A DNA stretch of 64,000 bases from Prochlorococcus sp. AG-315-D17. Lineage in GTDB: Bacteria > Cyanobacteriota > Cyanobacteriia > PCC-6307 > Cyanobiaceae. The translations under genes were made by a program, and so were the position numbers. The notes below the pieces were generated by a model. That model did no database searches, was not told the DNA's origin, and worked only from the letters and a program-made list of their open reading frames with translations. The DNA lies in NCBI GenBank assembly GCA_003283685.1, contig QBWD01000001.1:9251-73250 (forward strand), read 5' to 3'. Shown here piece by piece: positions 35,142 through 44,701 of the stretch (position 1 is the first letter of the stretch; every line of letters begins with the position of its first letter).

Positions 35142-36857
35142 GTGTTACGTCTTGACAGAATCTCTAAAATTTATCCCACAGGTGAAGTCTTGAAGGATGT
35201 TAGTTGGGAAATAAAAATTGGTGAAAGAATTGGTTTGGTAGGAGTTAACGGAGCTGGTAAATCAACTCAGTTAAATATTATAGCTGGACTAGAGGAGGCA
35301 ACTGATGGTTCTCTCATAAAAGAAGGTGATCCATCTATTGCATATTTAAAACAGGAATTTGATGTCGATTTTGATCGATCTGTTAGAGAAGAGTTATTTC
35401 AAGCATTTCATGAAGCATCATCTTTGTTAAATAGACAGAAAATAATTCAACAAAACATGGAGTCTGAGTTAGCAGCAAGCGATTTAGATTACTTAGATTC
35501 ATTGATTAAAGAATTAAGTGTTATTCAAAATAAATTTGAATCAATTAATGGCTATGATTTGGAGTCTAAAGTTGAGAAATTATTACCTCAGATTGGATTT
35601 AAGAATAAGGAAGCAGATCGATGCGTAGGAGATTTTTCCGGTGGCTGGCAAATGAGAATAGCTTTAGGAAAGATTTTATTACAAAGTCCAGATATTTTAT
35701 TATTAGATGAGCCTACTAACCATTTAGATCTTGAAACAATTGAATGGCTTGAAAGATATTTATTAAACCAAAAAATAGCGATGGTAATTGTTAGCCATGA
35801 TAGAGCTTTTCTAGATAAAATTTGTACAAAAATAGTCAATACAGAAAGAGGTAGATCTAAAAGTTATTTTGGAAATTACACTTCATATCTAGAACAGAGT
35901 AATTTTGATTTGGAAGTCACTAGAGCTGCTTATCAAAAACAACAAAAAGATATTTCAACTCAGAAAGCATATATTGATAGGTTTCGTGCAAGTGCTACAA
36001 GAAGTACTCAAGCAAAAAGTAGAGAAAAGTTATTAGATAAAGTTGAGAAAATCGATGCCCCAGTTGATAATTTAAAGGGACCTAGTTTTAGATTTATGCC
36101 AGCCCCTCACTCAGGTAAGGATGTACTTAGTATTAAAGATTTGACACATGGTTATGAAGAAAATATACTATTTCTAGGAGCTAATTTAGAAGTTGATATC
36201 GGTGAAAGGATAGCTTTTCTGGGGGGGAATGGTTCTGGAAAGTCTACTTTACTTAGATTGATTATGGGTTTAGAAAAACCTGAAGATGGGCTTATAGAAT
36301 TAGGAAAATATAATGTTATCCCTAGTTATTTTGAACAAAATCAGGCAGAGGCCTTGAAATTAGAAAAAACTGTGATTGAGACTATATATCACGCTGTTCC
36401 GAATTGGACTCAAACCGAAGCTCGATCTCTATTAGGAAGCTTTGGTTTAAGTAATGATTCAGTTTTCAAGGAAGTTGGACAAATTAGTGGAGGAGAAAAG
36501 GCAAGACTGGCACTAGCATTGATGATTGTTAAACCATGTAATTTGTTAATTTTGGATGAGCCAACAAATCACTTAGATATTCCTTCAAAGCAAATGCTGG
36601 AAAATGCTATTTCAAATTATCAAGGAACTGCTTTGATTGTTTCACATGATAGATATTTTATTTCAAAGGTCGCTAATAAAATTGTTGAGATTAGAGATGG
36701 TCAGTTAATAATGTATAGAGGTGATTATAAATATTATAATGAAAAGAAGATAGAGGAGAAGATTCAGAAAGAAAAAGAATTAGAGATAGCAGCGAAAGAA
36801 AAAAAGCGATTATCTAAACGAGAAAATAAGAAGAAGAAAAAAGTTAATAAGAAATAA
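35142..36857 (+). CDS. ABC-F family ATPase (Uup/EttA-like)
   Basis: 571 residues, GTG start. Two ABC domains without membrane segments: Walker A GVNGAGKSTQLN (around 35) with signature FSGGWQMRIALGK (around 166) and Walker B LLLDEPTNHLDLETI; then [12 protein letters not shown] (around 362), ISGGEKARLALAL (around 450) and LLILDEPTNHLDIPS. A helical ABC-F linker lies between (about 240-325). ABC-F proteins act on ribosomes or DNA-related processes; the exact subtype is not settled. The tail is Lys-rich. Confidence 0.9.
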   Translation: MLRLDRISKIYPTGEVLKDVSWEIKIGERIGLVGVNGAGKSTQLNIIAGLEEATDGSLIKEGDPSIAYLKQEFDVDFDRSVREELFQAFHEASSLLNRQKIIQQNMESELAASDLDYLDSLIKELSVIQNKFESINGYDLESKVEKLLPQIGFKNKEADRCVGDFSGGWQMRIALGKILLQSPDILLLDEPTNHLDLETIEWLERYLLNQKIAMVIVSHDRAFLDKICTKIVNTERGRSKSYFGNYTSYLEQSNFDLEVTRAAYQKQQKDISTQKAYIDRFRASATRSTQAKSREKLLDKVEKIDAPVDNLKGPSFRFMPAPHSGKDVLSIKDLTHGYEENILFLGANLEVDIGERIAFLGGNGSGKSTLLRLIMGLEKPEDGLIELGKYNVIPSYFEQNQAEALKLEKTVIETIYHAVPNWTQTEARSLLGSFGLSNDSVFKEVGQISGGEKARLALALMIVKPCNLLILDEPTNHLDIPSKQMLENAISNYQGTALIVSHDRYFISKVANKIVEIRDGQLIMYRGDYKYYNEKKIEEKIQKEKELEIAAKEKKRLSKRENKKKKKVNKK

Positions 36858-36895
36858 TTATAAGATTTTCATTTGAAGTTAAAAATAGTTTTTAA

Positions 36896-38080
36896 TCAAA
36901 ATCTAAGTTCATAAATATCAATTGGTTGGACAATCTTTTTTTTCGTTTTACCTTTTCTTGATATTGTAATTTCAAGAGGTGTCTTTAAATCATTCTCATT
37001 AATTGTATTGACTACATCATTTGGAGTTAATATTTTCTTTCCATTGATCGAAATTATGACATCTTCTAACTCCAAGCCGCCTTTTTCAGCAGGCCCTTTA
37101 GGTATTAGATATTTAATAATAGCACCACTTTTTCTTTGTGATATAAAATTACTTTCCTGTTTGATATTGCTTGCAAGAGTTACCCCAATCATTGGATGTT
37201 TAGCTCTTCCATTCGTTATTAAGTCTTTAGCAATTTTTTTGGCTCTATTTATTGGTATTGCAAAACCTAACCCTGCACCTGGACCAGAACGAATAAGGGT
37301 ATTAATTCCAATAACTTCTCCATTGGAGTTTAGTAATGGACCTCCAGAATTCCCAGGATTGATTGCTGCATCTGTTTGAATTAAGTTAATTCTTTTATCT
37401 GATATACCGAGTTGTGTTACATCTCTATTTAGGTTACTAATAATTCCTAAAGTTACTGTATTTTCTAATCCAAAAGGATTTCCTACTGCTATTGCCCAAT
37501 CGCCTACTTTTAGATTATTGGAATTACCTAGCGGCGCTGTAGGCCACGGACCTTTTGATTCAAGCTTGATCACTGCAAGATCTGTTAAGGAGTCTTGCCC
37601 TATTACACGTCCAAGAACTCTTCTTCCATCAGATAAACCAACAATAAGTTGGTCAGTTTTTTCAATAACATGAGCATTAGTCAAAACAAGTCCTTTCGAA
37701 GAGAAAATGACTCCACTTCCTTGACCTTTTTCAATTCGAGATCTTGGAATCTGTGGTTGCCCTCTAAAGCCAAACAAGCGTTCAAAATATGGGTCTGTCA
37801 GAATACCTGGAGGTAATAAATTTTCTCTTGAAGAGAATACTTTTCTCTCTGTCTCTATTGTTACTACTGCTTCTCCACTTTTAGTTAACGCTCTTGATAC
37901 AAATGATTGGTTATTTAAATTCTGTTCTGCAGGTAATTTCACCTCATATGCCTGAAGTGGGGTATTGAACTTGAAATTGTAAGAAAATAAAACTACTAGG
38001 AGAATAAGGTTAAAGTTTTTTTTGTTTTGATGCTGGATTTTCTTATGGAGTTGTTGTGTTTCTAGTAGTGCTTTGATCAT
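36896..38080 (-). CDS. HtrA/Deg family serine protease
   Basis: 394 residues. The N-terminus has a hydrophobic segment (FNLILLVVLFSYNF, about 23-36), a signal peptide or anchor, so it works in the periplasm or thylakoid lumen. The trypsin-like triad is NAHVIE (His around 135), SLTDLAVIKL (Asp around 167) and NPGNSGGPLLN (Ser around 246). A PDZ domain covers residues 290-385. Deg proteases degrade or refold misfolded envelope and lumen proteins. Ribosomal neighbours give no further hint. Confidence 0.93.
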   Translation of the reverse strand: MIKALLETQQLHKKIQHQNKKNFNLILLVVLFSYNFKFNTPLQAYEVKLPAEQNLNNQSFVSRALTKSGEAVVTIETERKVFSSRENLLPPGILTDPYFERLFGFRGQPQIPRSRIEKGQGSGVIFSSKGLVLTNAHVIEKTDQLIVGLSDGRRVLGRVIGQDSLTDLAVIKLESKGPWPTAPLGNSNNLKVGDWAIAVGNPFGLENTVTLGIISNLNRDVTQLGISDKRINLIQTDAAINPGNSGGPLLNSNGEVIGINTLIRSGPGAGLGFAIPINRAKKIAKDLITNGRAKHPMIGVTLASNIKQESNFISQRKSGAIIKYLIPKGPAEKGGLELEDVIISINGKKILTPNDVVNTINENDLKTPLEITISRKGKTKKKIVQPIDIYELRF

Positions 38081-38229
38081 TTTTTCAGAGACATTTGTCT
38101 GTCTACTTTTTTTTATTTATAGTAGCTATTTACTACATACAAAATTTTCAAAATAAAATATAATAGACTTTAAAATGATGTGTGTAAGAAATTTTTTTCT
38201 TTTCATGCTTGAGGTGTTGATTAATTCTC

Positions 38230-38514
38230 GTGGTTTCCATTTTGAGCAATTTCCCCCCTTTCTTCTATGCCATTTCAGTTCTTCTACTGTTGTTTCTTGC
38301 TGCAAGGCTAATGTTTAATGGCTTTTTTATCGATCAATCAGATAAAAAAACAAAATCATTTTCCACTCAATTAAATGAGGATAGAACTGGGCGGCTAACT
38401 ATTCATCCGGAGTTGCTGAATACAGAAGGTCGTATTACAGATGAAGATTTACTTACAGTACGCTTTTCAAAGGACAATGATCCTCCAAAATCATTTGAAA
38501 AGCCTTCTGAATAA
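38230..38514 (+). CDS. DUF2973-type small membrane protein
   Basis: 94 residues from a GTG. A single hydrophobic helix (FFYAISVLLLLFLAARLMFNGF) is followed by a polar segment with DRTGRLTIHPELLNTEGRIT, the pattern I associate with the cyanobacterial DUF2973 family. Its function is unknown. It is divergent from htrA, 149 bases away, and a conserved hypothetical gene follows. Confidence 0.65.
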   Translation: MVSILSNFPPFFYAISVLLLLFLAARLMFNGFFIDQSDKKTKSFSTQLNEDRTGRLTIHPELLNTEGRITDEDLLTVRFSKDNDPPKSFEKPSE

Positions 38515-38572
38515 TTTTCATTAGAGTTTTTTCTATATTTCACATTCAAGAGAACTCAAAGAGGTTTTACTT

Positions 38573-38956
38573 TTGGAACAAAGAACACGCATAGTTGCTT
38601 CAGTTTTGAAGTCTTTAAAATTGCCTCCCAGGTTTCGACTTAAATTGGTAAAGGAAGATCCTGTAAGACTTGAATTAAGTCTTACCCCTTCTTATGGCAA
38701 GGACCCTATTCCAGTTGGCTTAGTCGAATCTCTTGATTTAGTTGCTAGAAGGGATAGAGAAGGTAGGATCCCAAGAGATTTGCAAGGAACATGGGATTGG
38801 ACAGTTAGGCATGGTGAAGTTAGTACTGGTGGATGGAATCCATTTCTAAAAGAAGCTCTTCAAACTATGTTTGAGACAGGACTTCCTGCGATTATTTACG
38901 AAGAACTTACTGGCGATGATTACCATCCAGTTGATGGTACCAGGCATGTACGTTGA
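38573..38956 (+). CDS. Conserved-type hypothetical protein, 127 residues
   Basis: TTG start. The protein has LKLVKEDPVRLELSLTPSYGKDPIPVGLVESLDLV followed by WDWTVRHGEVSTGGWNPFLKEALQTM in broken segments (each shown in part). No signal, membrane helix or known motif is seen. The even mix of polar and hydrophobic residues suggests a small soluble folded domain. I do not recognise a family. It lies 58 bases after the DUF2973 gene. Confidence 0.6.
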   Translation: MEQRTRIVASVLKSLKLPPRFRLKLVKEDPVRLELSLTPSYGKDPIPVGLVESLDLVARRDREGRIPRDLQGTWDWTVRHGEVSTGGWNPFLKEALQTMFETGLPAIIYEELTGDDYHPVDGTRHVR

Positions 38957-39059
38957 GTTTATTTTATTTTAAAAAGGTCGAATAAGAAGATGAGTAAAAC
39001 CATTTAATTTCTCATATAGAGCATTTCTTTAGTAATATGTATTTACTTGAAGTTTTTAA

Positions 39060-39206
39060 ATGTCCAATAACTTGGAACCGCGTTATGGGTTTGTTAATTT
39101 TGCTGAAATATGGAATGGTCGCCTAGCCATGCTAGGAATATTAATTGGTTTAACAACTGAACTTTTAACAGGTCAAGGAATTTTAACTCAGATAGGAATA
39201 GGTTGA
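39060..39206 (+). CDS. hli: Small high-light-inducible protein, 48 residues
   Basis: ATG at 39060 and TGA at 39204-39206. The core FAEIWNGRLAMLGILIG is the chlorophyll-binding Hli signature (E...NGR.AM.G) in a single helix, ending TGQGILTQIGIG. It is shorter than the hli at 7918 and would be missed by length filters. Short Hli proteins of this kind respond to light stress and are abundant in Prochlorococcus. Confidence 0.9.
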   Translation: MSNNLEPRYGFVNFAEIWNGRLAMLGILIGLTTELLTGQGILTQIGIG

Positions 39207-39285
39207 AATTGTTGTTTTAATTGATTTTAGTTCTTTATTTATTTCAATATTTATATAAATTGTCACCTCTTATCATATAAATAAA

Positions 39286-40449
39286 TTGGTTAATAATAAC
39301 TCCAATAATGAATCTTTACCTACATATACTATTTCAGAATTGAATGAGTCTATTGGGCTTTTACTCTCAAGAGGATTTGCTCCAATATTTACATTGAAGG
39401 CAACAGTTTCAAAGGCTCAAATCAAAAAAGGTCATTTATGGGTAACTCTTACTGATGGTAATGCAAGGATAGATGGAGTTGTATGGTCTTCAAGATTGAA
39501 ATCATTAAAGTTTTTACCAAAAGATGATGATGGAGTTTTAATCGTTGGTAAATTAAATTTCTGGGAGTCTCAAGCAAGAATATCTGTCCAGATTTTTGAT
39601 ATTAAGGCAAGCATTTCAACTGTCTTCAAGCAGTTTGAAATAGTTAAATCTAAGCTAATAAAAGAAGGTTTAATGGATCAATCACTACGAAAACAATTAC
39701 CTAAATATCCTAAATCAATTGGAATTCTAACAAGTGTTCCCAGCTCAGCTTTGGCTGATATTTTGAGAACAGCTAAGGAAAGATGGCCTTTGACAAAACT
39801 ATTTGTTTTTCCTATTTCAGTTCAGGGTAATCATCAAAACGAAATAATGTTGACTTTGAGTAAATTAAAATTATCAAACAACTTAGGAATAAATGCATTA
39901 GTGATTGCTAGAGGTGGTGGAAGCAGAGAAGATTTAATGTTGTTTGATAATGAATTACTAGCTAGAGAAATAGCTACATTTCCCATTCCTATTGTTACTG
40001 GAATTGGTCATGAAGATGACCTGACAATTGTTGATCTTGTTTCGGATCATAGGTCCGCTACACCAACAGCTGCAATAGTTGATTTGTTACCAAGTAGAGA
40101 GATTGCTATAAGTAATATTTTAGAGACTAAGAAGCGAATGCAAGAATATTTCTATTGGGTTTTCAAAAATAAAAAGAATTCTTTAAGTGCAAAAAAAACA
40201 ATTTTTCAATCTCACTCACCTTTGCTAACAATTAAAGCTAAAAGAAATCAAATTAATAATATTCGTAACCTTTTTGATGCACTTTCTCCCTCGAGATGGC
40301 TTAAAAGAGGTTTTTCAATAGTTACTAATGCAAAGGGAGAAACTATATTTAGTGTCAAAGCTATCAAGAAAAATGATACTTTATCAATTCAGCTTGTGGA
40401 TGGTAAAATCTCTACAAAGGTAGATATTATTAATTATGATAAGATATAA
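39286..40449 (+). CDS. xseA: Exodeoxyribonuclease VII large subunit
   Basis: 387 residues, TTG start. ExoVII degrades single-stranded DNA. The N-terminal OB fold (about 10-110) has TYTISELNESIGLLLSRGF and VWSSRLKSLKFLP. The catalytic core has SIGILTSVPSSALADIL (around 145) and VIARGGGSREDLMLFDNELLAREIATFPIPIVTGIGHEDD (key residues GGGSREDL and GHEDD). The C-terminus ends in WLKRGFSIVTNA. xseB follows 24 bases later, the other subunit. Confidence 0.95.
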   Translation: MVNNNSNNESLPTYTISELNESIGLLLSRGFAPIFTLKATVSKAQIKKGHLWVTLTDGNARIDGVVWSSRLKSLKFLPKDDDGVLIVGKLNFWESQARISVQIFDIKASISTVFKQFEIVKSKLIKEGLMDQSLRKQLPKYPKSIGILTSVPSSALADILRTAKERWPLTKLFVFPISVQGNHQNEIMLTLSKLKLSNNLGINALVIARGGGSREDLMLFDNELLAREIATFPIPIVTGIGHEDDLTIVDLVSDHRSATPTAAIVDLLPSREIAISNILETKKRMQEYFYWVFKNKKNSLSAKKTIFQSHSPLLTIKAKRNQINNIRNLFDALSPSRWLKRGFSIVTNAKGETIFSVKAIKKNDTLSIQLVDGKISTKVDIINYDKI

Positions 40450-40473
40450 TTTTAAAAAGTAATTGTAGATTTC

Positions 40474-40764
40474 ATGTCAGACAAAAAATATTCTTCAAAG
40501 AAAAAATTAGAATTATCTAAAAAAGATCCTATTGAAAATAATATTAAGTCTTGGGAAAAAGAAATCGAAGCTCTTAGTTATGAAGAATCGACAGAGATTT
40601 TGGAATCTATCTTAATTAAGATGCAGGATGATAATATCTCTTTAGATAATATCCAAAATAATTATCTCAAAGGAAATATTTTACTCAAGCATTGTCAGAA
40701 GCTGCTGGAGACTGTGGAGCAAGAGATTCATGAAATAAGCCCAGAAAACTTAAATCTTGATTAA
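40474..40764 (+). CDS. xseB: Exodeoxyribonuclease VII small subunit
   Basis: 96 residues, helical. Residues 25-90 have the XseB pattern SWEKEIEALSYEESTEILESI, then GNILLKHCQKLLETVEQEI. Several XseB subunits wrap around one XseA. An N-terminal basic extension (KYSSKKKLELSKK) is present. It converges on the zinc-ribbon gene with a 5-base gap. Confidence 0.9.
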   Translation: MSDKKYSSKKKLELSKKDPIENNIKSWEKEIEALSYEESTEILESILIKMQDDNISLDNIQNNYLKGNILLKHCQKLLETVEQEIHEISPENLNLD

Positions 40765-40769
40765 TAGTA

Positions 40770-41096
40770 TTACTTTATTTCTTCAGGCTTTATATCAATA
40801 GTGGCCGAGCTTGCAGGGATATTGTCAAAACTTCTTTCATCACTTTTAATGTTTTCGCCACATATAGGACAAATGACTTGATTATTGAAAAAACTTGAAC
40901 CGCAAGCTTCGCAAGTTTTGACTTTTGATTTAATTACTTTCCAGCTTAACCATCCAACTCCTCCAAGGATTATCGGAAGAAGTGTAAGAAATAGAAATAT
41001 CCCACCAGCCAAATCAAAAAGAAATTTCCCTGCTGGCGTAGGTAAAATTACAATGAATAATAATGCCACCCATATTAATGATGATGGCTTGTTCAT
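40770..41096 (-). CDS. Membrane protein with C-terminal zinc ribbon
   Basis: 108 residues. Two hydrophobic helices (about 5-22 and 30-52) are followed by a zinc-ribbon-like CEACGSSFFNNQVICPICG pattern (Cys 62, 65, 76, 79), which likely binds one metal. The tail is acidic. No named family is recognised. It converges on xseB. Confidence 0.65.
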   Translation of the reverse strand: MNKPSSLIWVALLFIVILPTPAGKFLFDLAGGIFLFLTLLPIILGGVGWLSWKVIKSKVKTCEACGSSFFNNQVICPICGENIKSDERSFDNIPASSATIDIKPEEIK

Positions 41097-41163
41097 CTTT
41101 AACTTGTACCTTTAACTTTTTATATTCTAATTTAAAATTCGCTTTTCGTTTTGTCTATTTTTC

Positions 41164-42078
41164 TCAGATGTATTTATTCCGTCGCGTACTTGCGATAACG
41201 ACGCTCCAACATTGTCCAAAATAAATAATAACTCCTACCATCCAAACCCATAAAGTTAAGACTAAAACACCTCCGATGAAACCGTAAGCTTGGAATCTTG
41301 CCCCTAAAGAGAGAATACTTCTACTCACTGCCAAATTTAGAATGGTTAGGAGAGTCCCAATCATTAATGCTCCAGGAATTAATGGTCTTAAAGGTACTCT
41401 TCGGCTAGGAAGTAAACCTTGCAAAAGCAATGCCATAGTTGAGAAACCAAGTAAAGGAAGAATAAATTGCCCGACTTGCAGCACAGGTATGCTTGACATT
41501 ATCTTTGCAATCCAAGGGGTAGTATTAGATAATTCTTCCAATACAGCTCCAGGAATCATTCTGAAATTGGCACTGATTTGATCTAAAACCATTAAAAAAC
41601 CAACCAAGAGAACTACAAAAAATGCTTCTATTCGATTTCTAATAAATCGAAATGCTTGAATTTTTAGAGGATCAGGTGTCTTCTTGACTGGTAAAACATC
41701 TTCCCATAATCTATCTGCCCCTCTTTGTAGGGTTAAATATGCATTACCTGCGGTGATCATTAAAAACATTGCTCCAAGTAGTCCAGCTCCAAACCTTTGA
41801 TTAACTAGTTGCACTAATGTTGAATCGACTAAAGCAACAACAGAGGGAGGTAATACTTGAGCAGCTAAGGCAATAATTTGTTGATCTAAACCTTGCTGTT
41901 TTCCTAAAAACCAGGAAGCAACTGAAAGTGATATGAGTAAGATTGGGAAAAATGACTGGAGAGTGTAATAAGCAAAAGCTGCGCTTAAGTCAACGCAATC
42001 ACATTTAGACCATCTTGCATAAGCCCGCCAAAGGGTACTAACGAACCATCTTGCTTTTTTACTCCAATTTAAACCCAC
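41164..42078 (-). CDS. YihY/BrkB family inner membrane protein
   Basis: 304 residues, GTG start. About six hydrophobic helices with the family patterns DLSAAFAYYTLQSFFPILL (around 30) and RWLPSR-type loops, ending in GFIGGVLVLTLWVWMVGVIIYFGQC with the final helix at about 265-290. The family was once thought to be RNase BN but that was withdrawn; its role is still unclear. It lies alone between two other minus-strand genes. Confidence 0.85.
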   Translation of the reverse strand: MGLNWSKKARWFVSTLWRAYARWSKCDCVDLSAAFAYYTLQSFFPILLISLSVASWFLGKQQGLDQQIIALAAQVLPPSVVALVDSTLVQLVNQRFGAGLLGAMFLMITAGNAYLTLQRGADRLWEDVLPVKKTPDPLKIQAFRFIRNRIEAFFVVLLVGFLMVLDQISANFRMIPGAVLEELSNTTPWIAKIMSSIPVLQVGQFILPLLGFSTMALLLQGLLPSRRVPLRPLIPGALMIGTLLTILNLAVSRSILSLGARFQAYGFIGGVLVLTLWVWMVGVIIYFGQCWSVVIASTRRNKYI

Positions 42079-42228
42079 TTTGGTTGTGAAAAGTTTGTTG
42101 TCACGCTACCTCCTTCTGAGAAGATTTTTCTGACATTAGTTTATCCACTTGAATTTAATAGTAATATGTCTTGTAGGCAATTATGTATTTATCAAAGACT
42201 AGATACTTAGATAATTGTTCTTTAAAAG

Positions 42229-43047
42229 TTAATTTGTTTTAATTAAGGCACTAGACCAAGGAAGCATTTTATTTAATTGATCTTCTGAAGATGCAGTTAA
42301 TAATGGGAAATTTGTGGCTGTAAGATCTTCTCCCGGCTGAATATTTTTTGGATTTGTGTCTAACCATTTGATTAAACAATTAAGTTCTTCAAGTATTAGC
42401 CAAGCTGCTGCTATATCCCAAATCTTTGGTGTAGCCTCAAGAGCAGCAACTGTTTGTCCGATAGCAACACTAGTCATATTTAAACTTGAGACGCCAAGTA
42501 ATCGAATTTTTCCTGGAAAAGATTGCTCTGGTTTCATTTGCAAAACTTTAATAGATCGGCTGCACAGAGAAATGCAATCGCTATGTCTCTTGAAACGTGC
42601 TTCTGGTTGAAGTCGTTTATCGTTTAGCCATACTCCTTTTCCTCTAATTGCCAAGATTCTTTTTTTCAGTGCTGGTATGTCAAGGAAAGCCGTTTCTGGA
42701 GATCCATTAGTAAAACGGGCTATGGATATTGCCCAATATGGAATACCTGCAGCAAAATTTGTTGTCCCATCTAAAGGGTCAACAACCCAATAAGCAGAAG
42801 AATTTGGAATTATTTTATTACCTTCCTCGCTTAGCACTCCCTCTCCTTTCGCAATTATGTCCAATCCTTCAACAATTGTTTTATCACTCCATCTATCACA
42901 TTCAGTGATTAATGTTCCATCTGGCTTTAAGTCTGAATTGATTTGACCAAAGTCCTTCAGTTGTCTTTTAGCAACTTGATTTATCAGATCATCAATTGAC
43001 TTCAGCTGAGAGCTATTCAGAGAATTAGGTATTTGGTTCATGCTCAT
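42229..43047 (-). CDS. Inositol monophosphatase family phosphatase
   Basis: About 272 residues from ATG 43047 (a GTG at 43059 would add four). The Mg-binding motifs are WVVDPLDGTTNFAAGI (around 90) and IWDIAAAWLILEE (around 210), with LSEEGNKI (the first metal Glu) before. The family includes inositol-1-phosphatase, histidinol-phosphatase and sulfite-related 3'-phosphoadenosine phosphatase (CysQ). The specificity cannot be read; the absence of inositol genes nearby makes a CysQ or HisN-like role possible. It directly follows the TolC gene, 19 bases away. Confidence 0.82.
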   Translation of the reverse strand: MSMNQIPNSLNSSQLKSIDDLINQVAKRQLKDFGQINSDLKPDGTLITECDRWSDKTIVEGLDIIAKGEGVLSEEGNKIIPNSSAYWVVDPLDGTTNFAAGIPYWAISIARFTNGSPETAFLDIPALKKRILAIRGKGVWLNDKRLQPEARFKRHSDCISLCSRSIKVLQMKPEQSFPGKIRLLGVSSLNMTSVAIGQTVAALEATPKIWDIAAAWLILEELNCLIKWLDTNPKNIQPGEDLTATNFPLLTASSEDQLNKMLPWSSALIKTN

Positions 43048-43065
43048 AGTTTCTTGCACAAAATC

Positions 43066-44664
43066 TTAAAGTTGACACAATGGAATTAATCTAGACGTGT
43101 TAAGGATTGGAGGGTTTTCTAAGTTTTTATCTTCGAGTTTATTGACTTTAATATCACAAGGCTTGATGTTATTTAAACCGGTTCTTCTGCTTAGATCAGC
43201 TAATAAGGTGTTGTAACTTGTCACAGAAATAATATATCTGACTTCAGAGCTAGTTAAATCTCTTTGATTGTTTACCACTTCTCGCTGGGTAGTAATGCCT
43301 GATTTGTATCTCAGTTTCGCAAGTCTAAGGGATTCTCTTGTTGAAAGAACTTCTGAATAAGAAGATGTGATATTTAATTTAGCTGATTCTAATTTATAAA
43401 ATATTTCTTCAACTCCTTTTCTTATTTGAGCTCGCTTTAAAGCAAATTCAAGTTTAGCTTCTTCCGCTTTACTTTTATTGTAGTTATATTGTGATCTAGA
43501 ACGACCTCCATCAAATATATACCAAGAGGCATTAATTCCAATCGTATTGGATATATTTGAGGATTCGTTGTTAATATTCGGTGAGATTTGGTTTAACTCA
43601 CCTTTTGAAATTGTTGAACTAAATGTATTGACTAAACTTAATTTCGGTCTAGCAAGTGCAAGAGCCACTTTGGCATTATTATTACTAATAGAAATATCTA
43701 AAAGAATATTATCAAGCTCTTCACGCATTGAATAAGCTGAGATAATACTTTCTTCTAAAGTTGTACCCCATATTCCCATTACTCGAGTTTCTGAACCAAT
43801 CAATGGTGTCACATCTTCAGGAAGATTGAGTAATTCAGCAAGAAATCTCTGTCCAATTTTTTGATCACCTATTTTAATATTGAAACGTTGTTCATCTCTT
43901 GCTAATTGTGCTTTTGCTTCTAGCACTTCTAATTTTGTTCCAATACCTGATTCGAATCTAATTTCTGCATCTTTTAATCCATAAGAAGATGACTCTATAG
44001 ATTTTTTTGACACCTTAATTTCTTCATTTGCTTTTTGTAGATTATAATAACGTTTATATGCTTCTAATTTTAAGTCTCTCAGAATAATAGAATAGTTATG
44101 TTTAGCTTTTTCAAAACTATCTCTCGCAGAGGCTATTTCAGGAACTCTCGCAGGATTTATTAAATCCCATTGAATTGTGGCAGTTATTGAAGAACTCCAT
44201 CTTTTGCTAGAAGTATCTGCACTTACATTAGATTCATAATAATTAGTTGATTCGAAATATTGTGGTATTCCGTTTGCTGAAAGATTTAGAGTTGGATACC
44301 AAGATGATAGTGATTCTCTCAATAATGACTTAGATTGATTAATTCTTTCTTTGTAAAGTTTGATGGTTGGATTATTATTTATAAGTATACTTTCTAATTC
44401 ATCTAAATTAATACTTTCAAAACTTTTTATTGAAACTTCTCTGATCCTAGAAGGAAGAGAAAGATTCTTTGGGGGAGCTAATTTATACAAACCTTTCCCC
44501 TGGATGCTTTGAGATAGTTCTTTATTTTGATTTTGACTTTTATTTATTAAACTTAGTTTTTCTGAGTATAAATTAATTGAAGGGGTGTTCGTTGCCCATA
44601 GAGGATTCACTCCAGATAGGAATAATCCTGCAACAATGAGAAATTTCCTTTTCACTCTCCCCAT
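43066..44664 (-). CDS. TolC family outer-membrane efflux protein
   Basis: 532 residues. An N-terminal signal peptide (KFLIVAGLFLSGVNPLWA) directs it to the periplasm. The rest has two OEP repeats of helical and beta segments typical of TolC-like channels, with AYKRYYNLQKANEEIKVSKKSI (around 205) and the second copy near VEEIFYKLESAKLNI (around 420). The motif KYKSGITTQREVVNNQRDL is near the end. It would form a trimer in the outer membrane for type I secretion or efflux. Partner pump genes are not in the window. Confidence 0.88.
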   Translation of the reverse strand: MGRVKRKFLIVAGLFLSGVNPLWATNTPSINLYSEKLSLINKSQNQNKELSQSIQGKGLYKLAPPKNLSLPSRIREVSIKSFESINLDELESILINNNPTIKLYKERINQSKSLLRESLSSWYPTLNLSANGIPQYFESTNYYESNVSADTSSKRWSSSITATIQWDLINPARVPEIASARDSFEKAKHNYSIILRDLKLEAYKRYYNLQKANEEIKVSKKSIESSSYGLKDAEIRFESGIGTKLEVLEAKAQLARDEQRFNIKIGDQKIGQRFLAELLNLPEDVTPLIGSETRVMGIWGTTLEESIISAYSMREELDNILLDISISNNNAKVALALARPKLSLVNTFSSTISKGELNQISPNINNESSNISNTIGINASWYIFDGGRSRSQYNYNKSKAEEAKLEFALKRAQIRKGVEEIFYKLESAKLNITSSYSEVLSTRESLRLAKLRYKSGITTQREVVNNQRDLTSSEVRYIISVTSYNTLLADLSRRTGLNNIKPCDIKVNKLEDKNLENPPILNTSRLIPLCQL

Positions 44665-44701
44665 GGATATAAGAAAAATTGAGTTGAATTTAGTAAAGCA
44701 A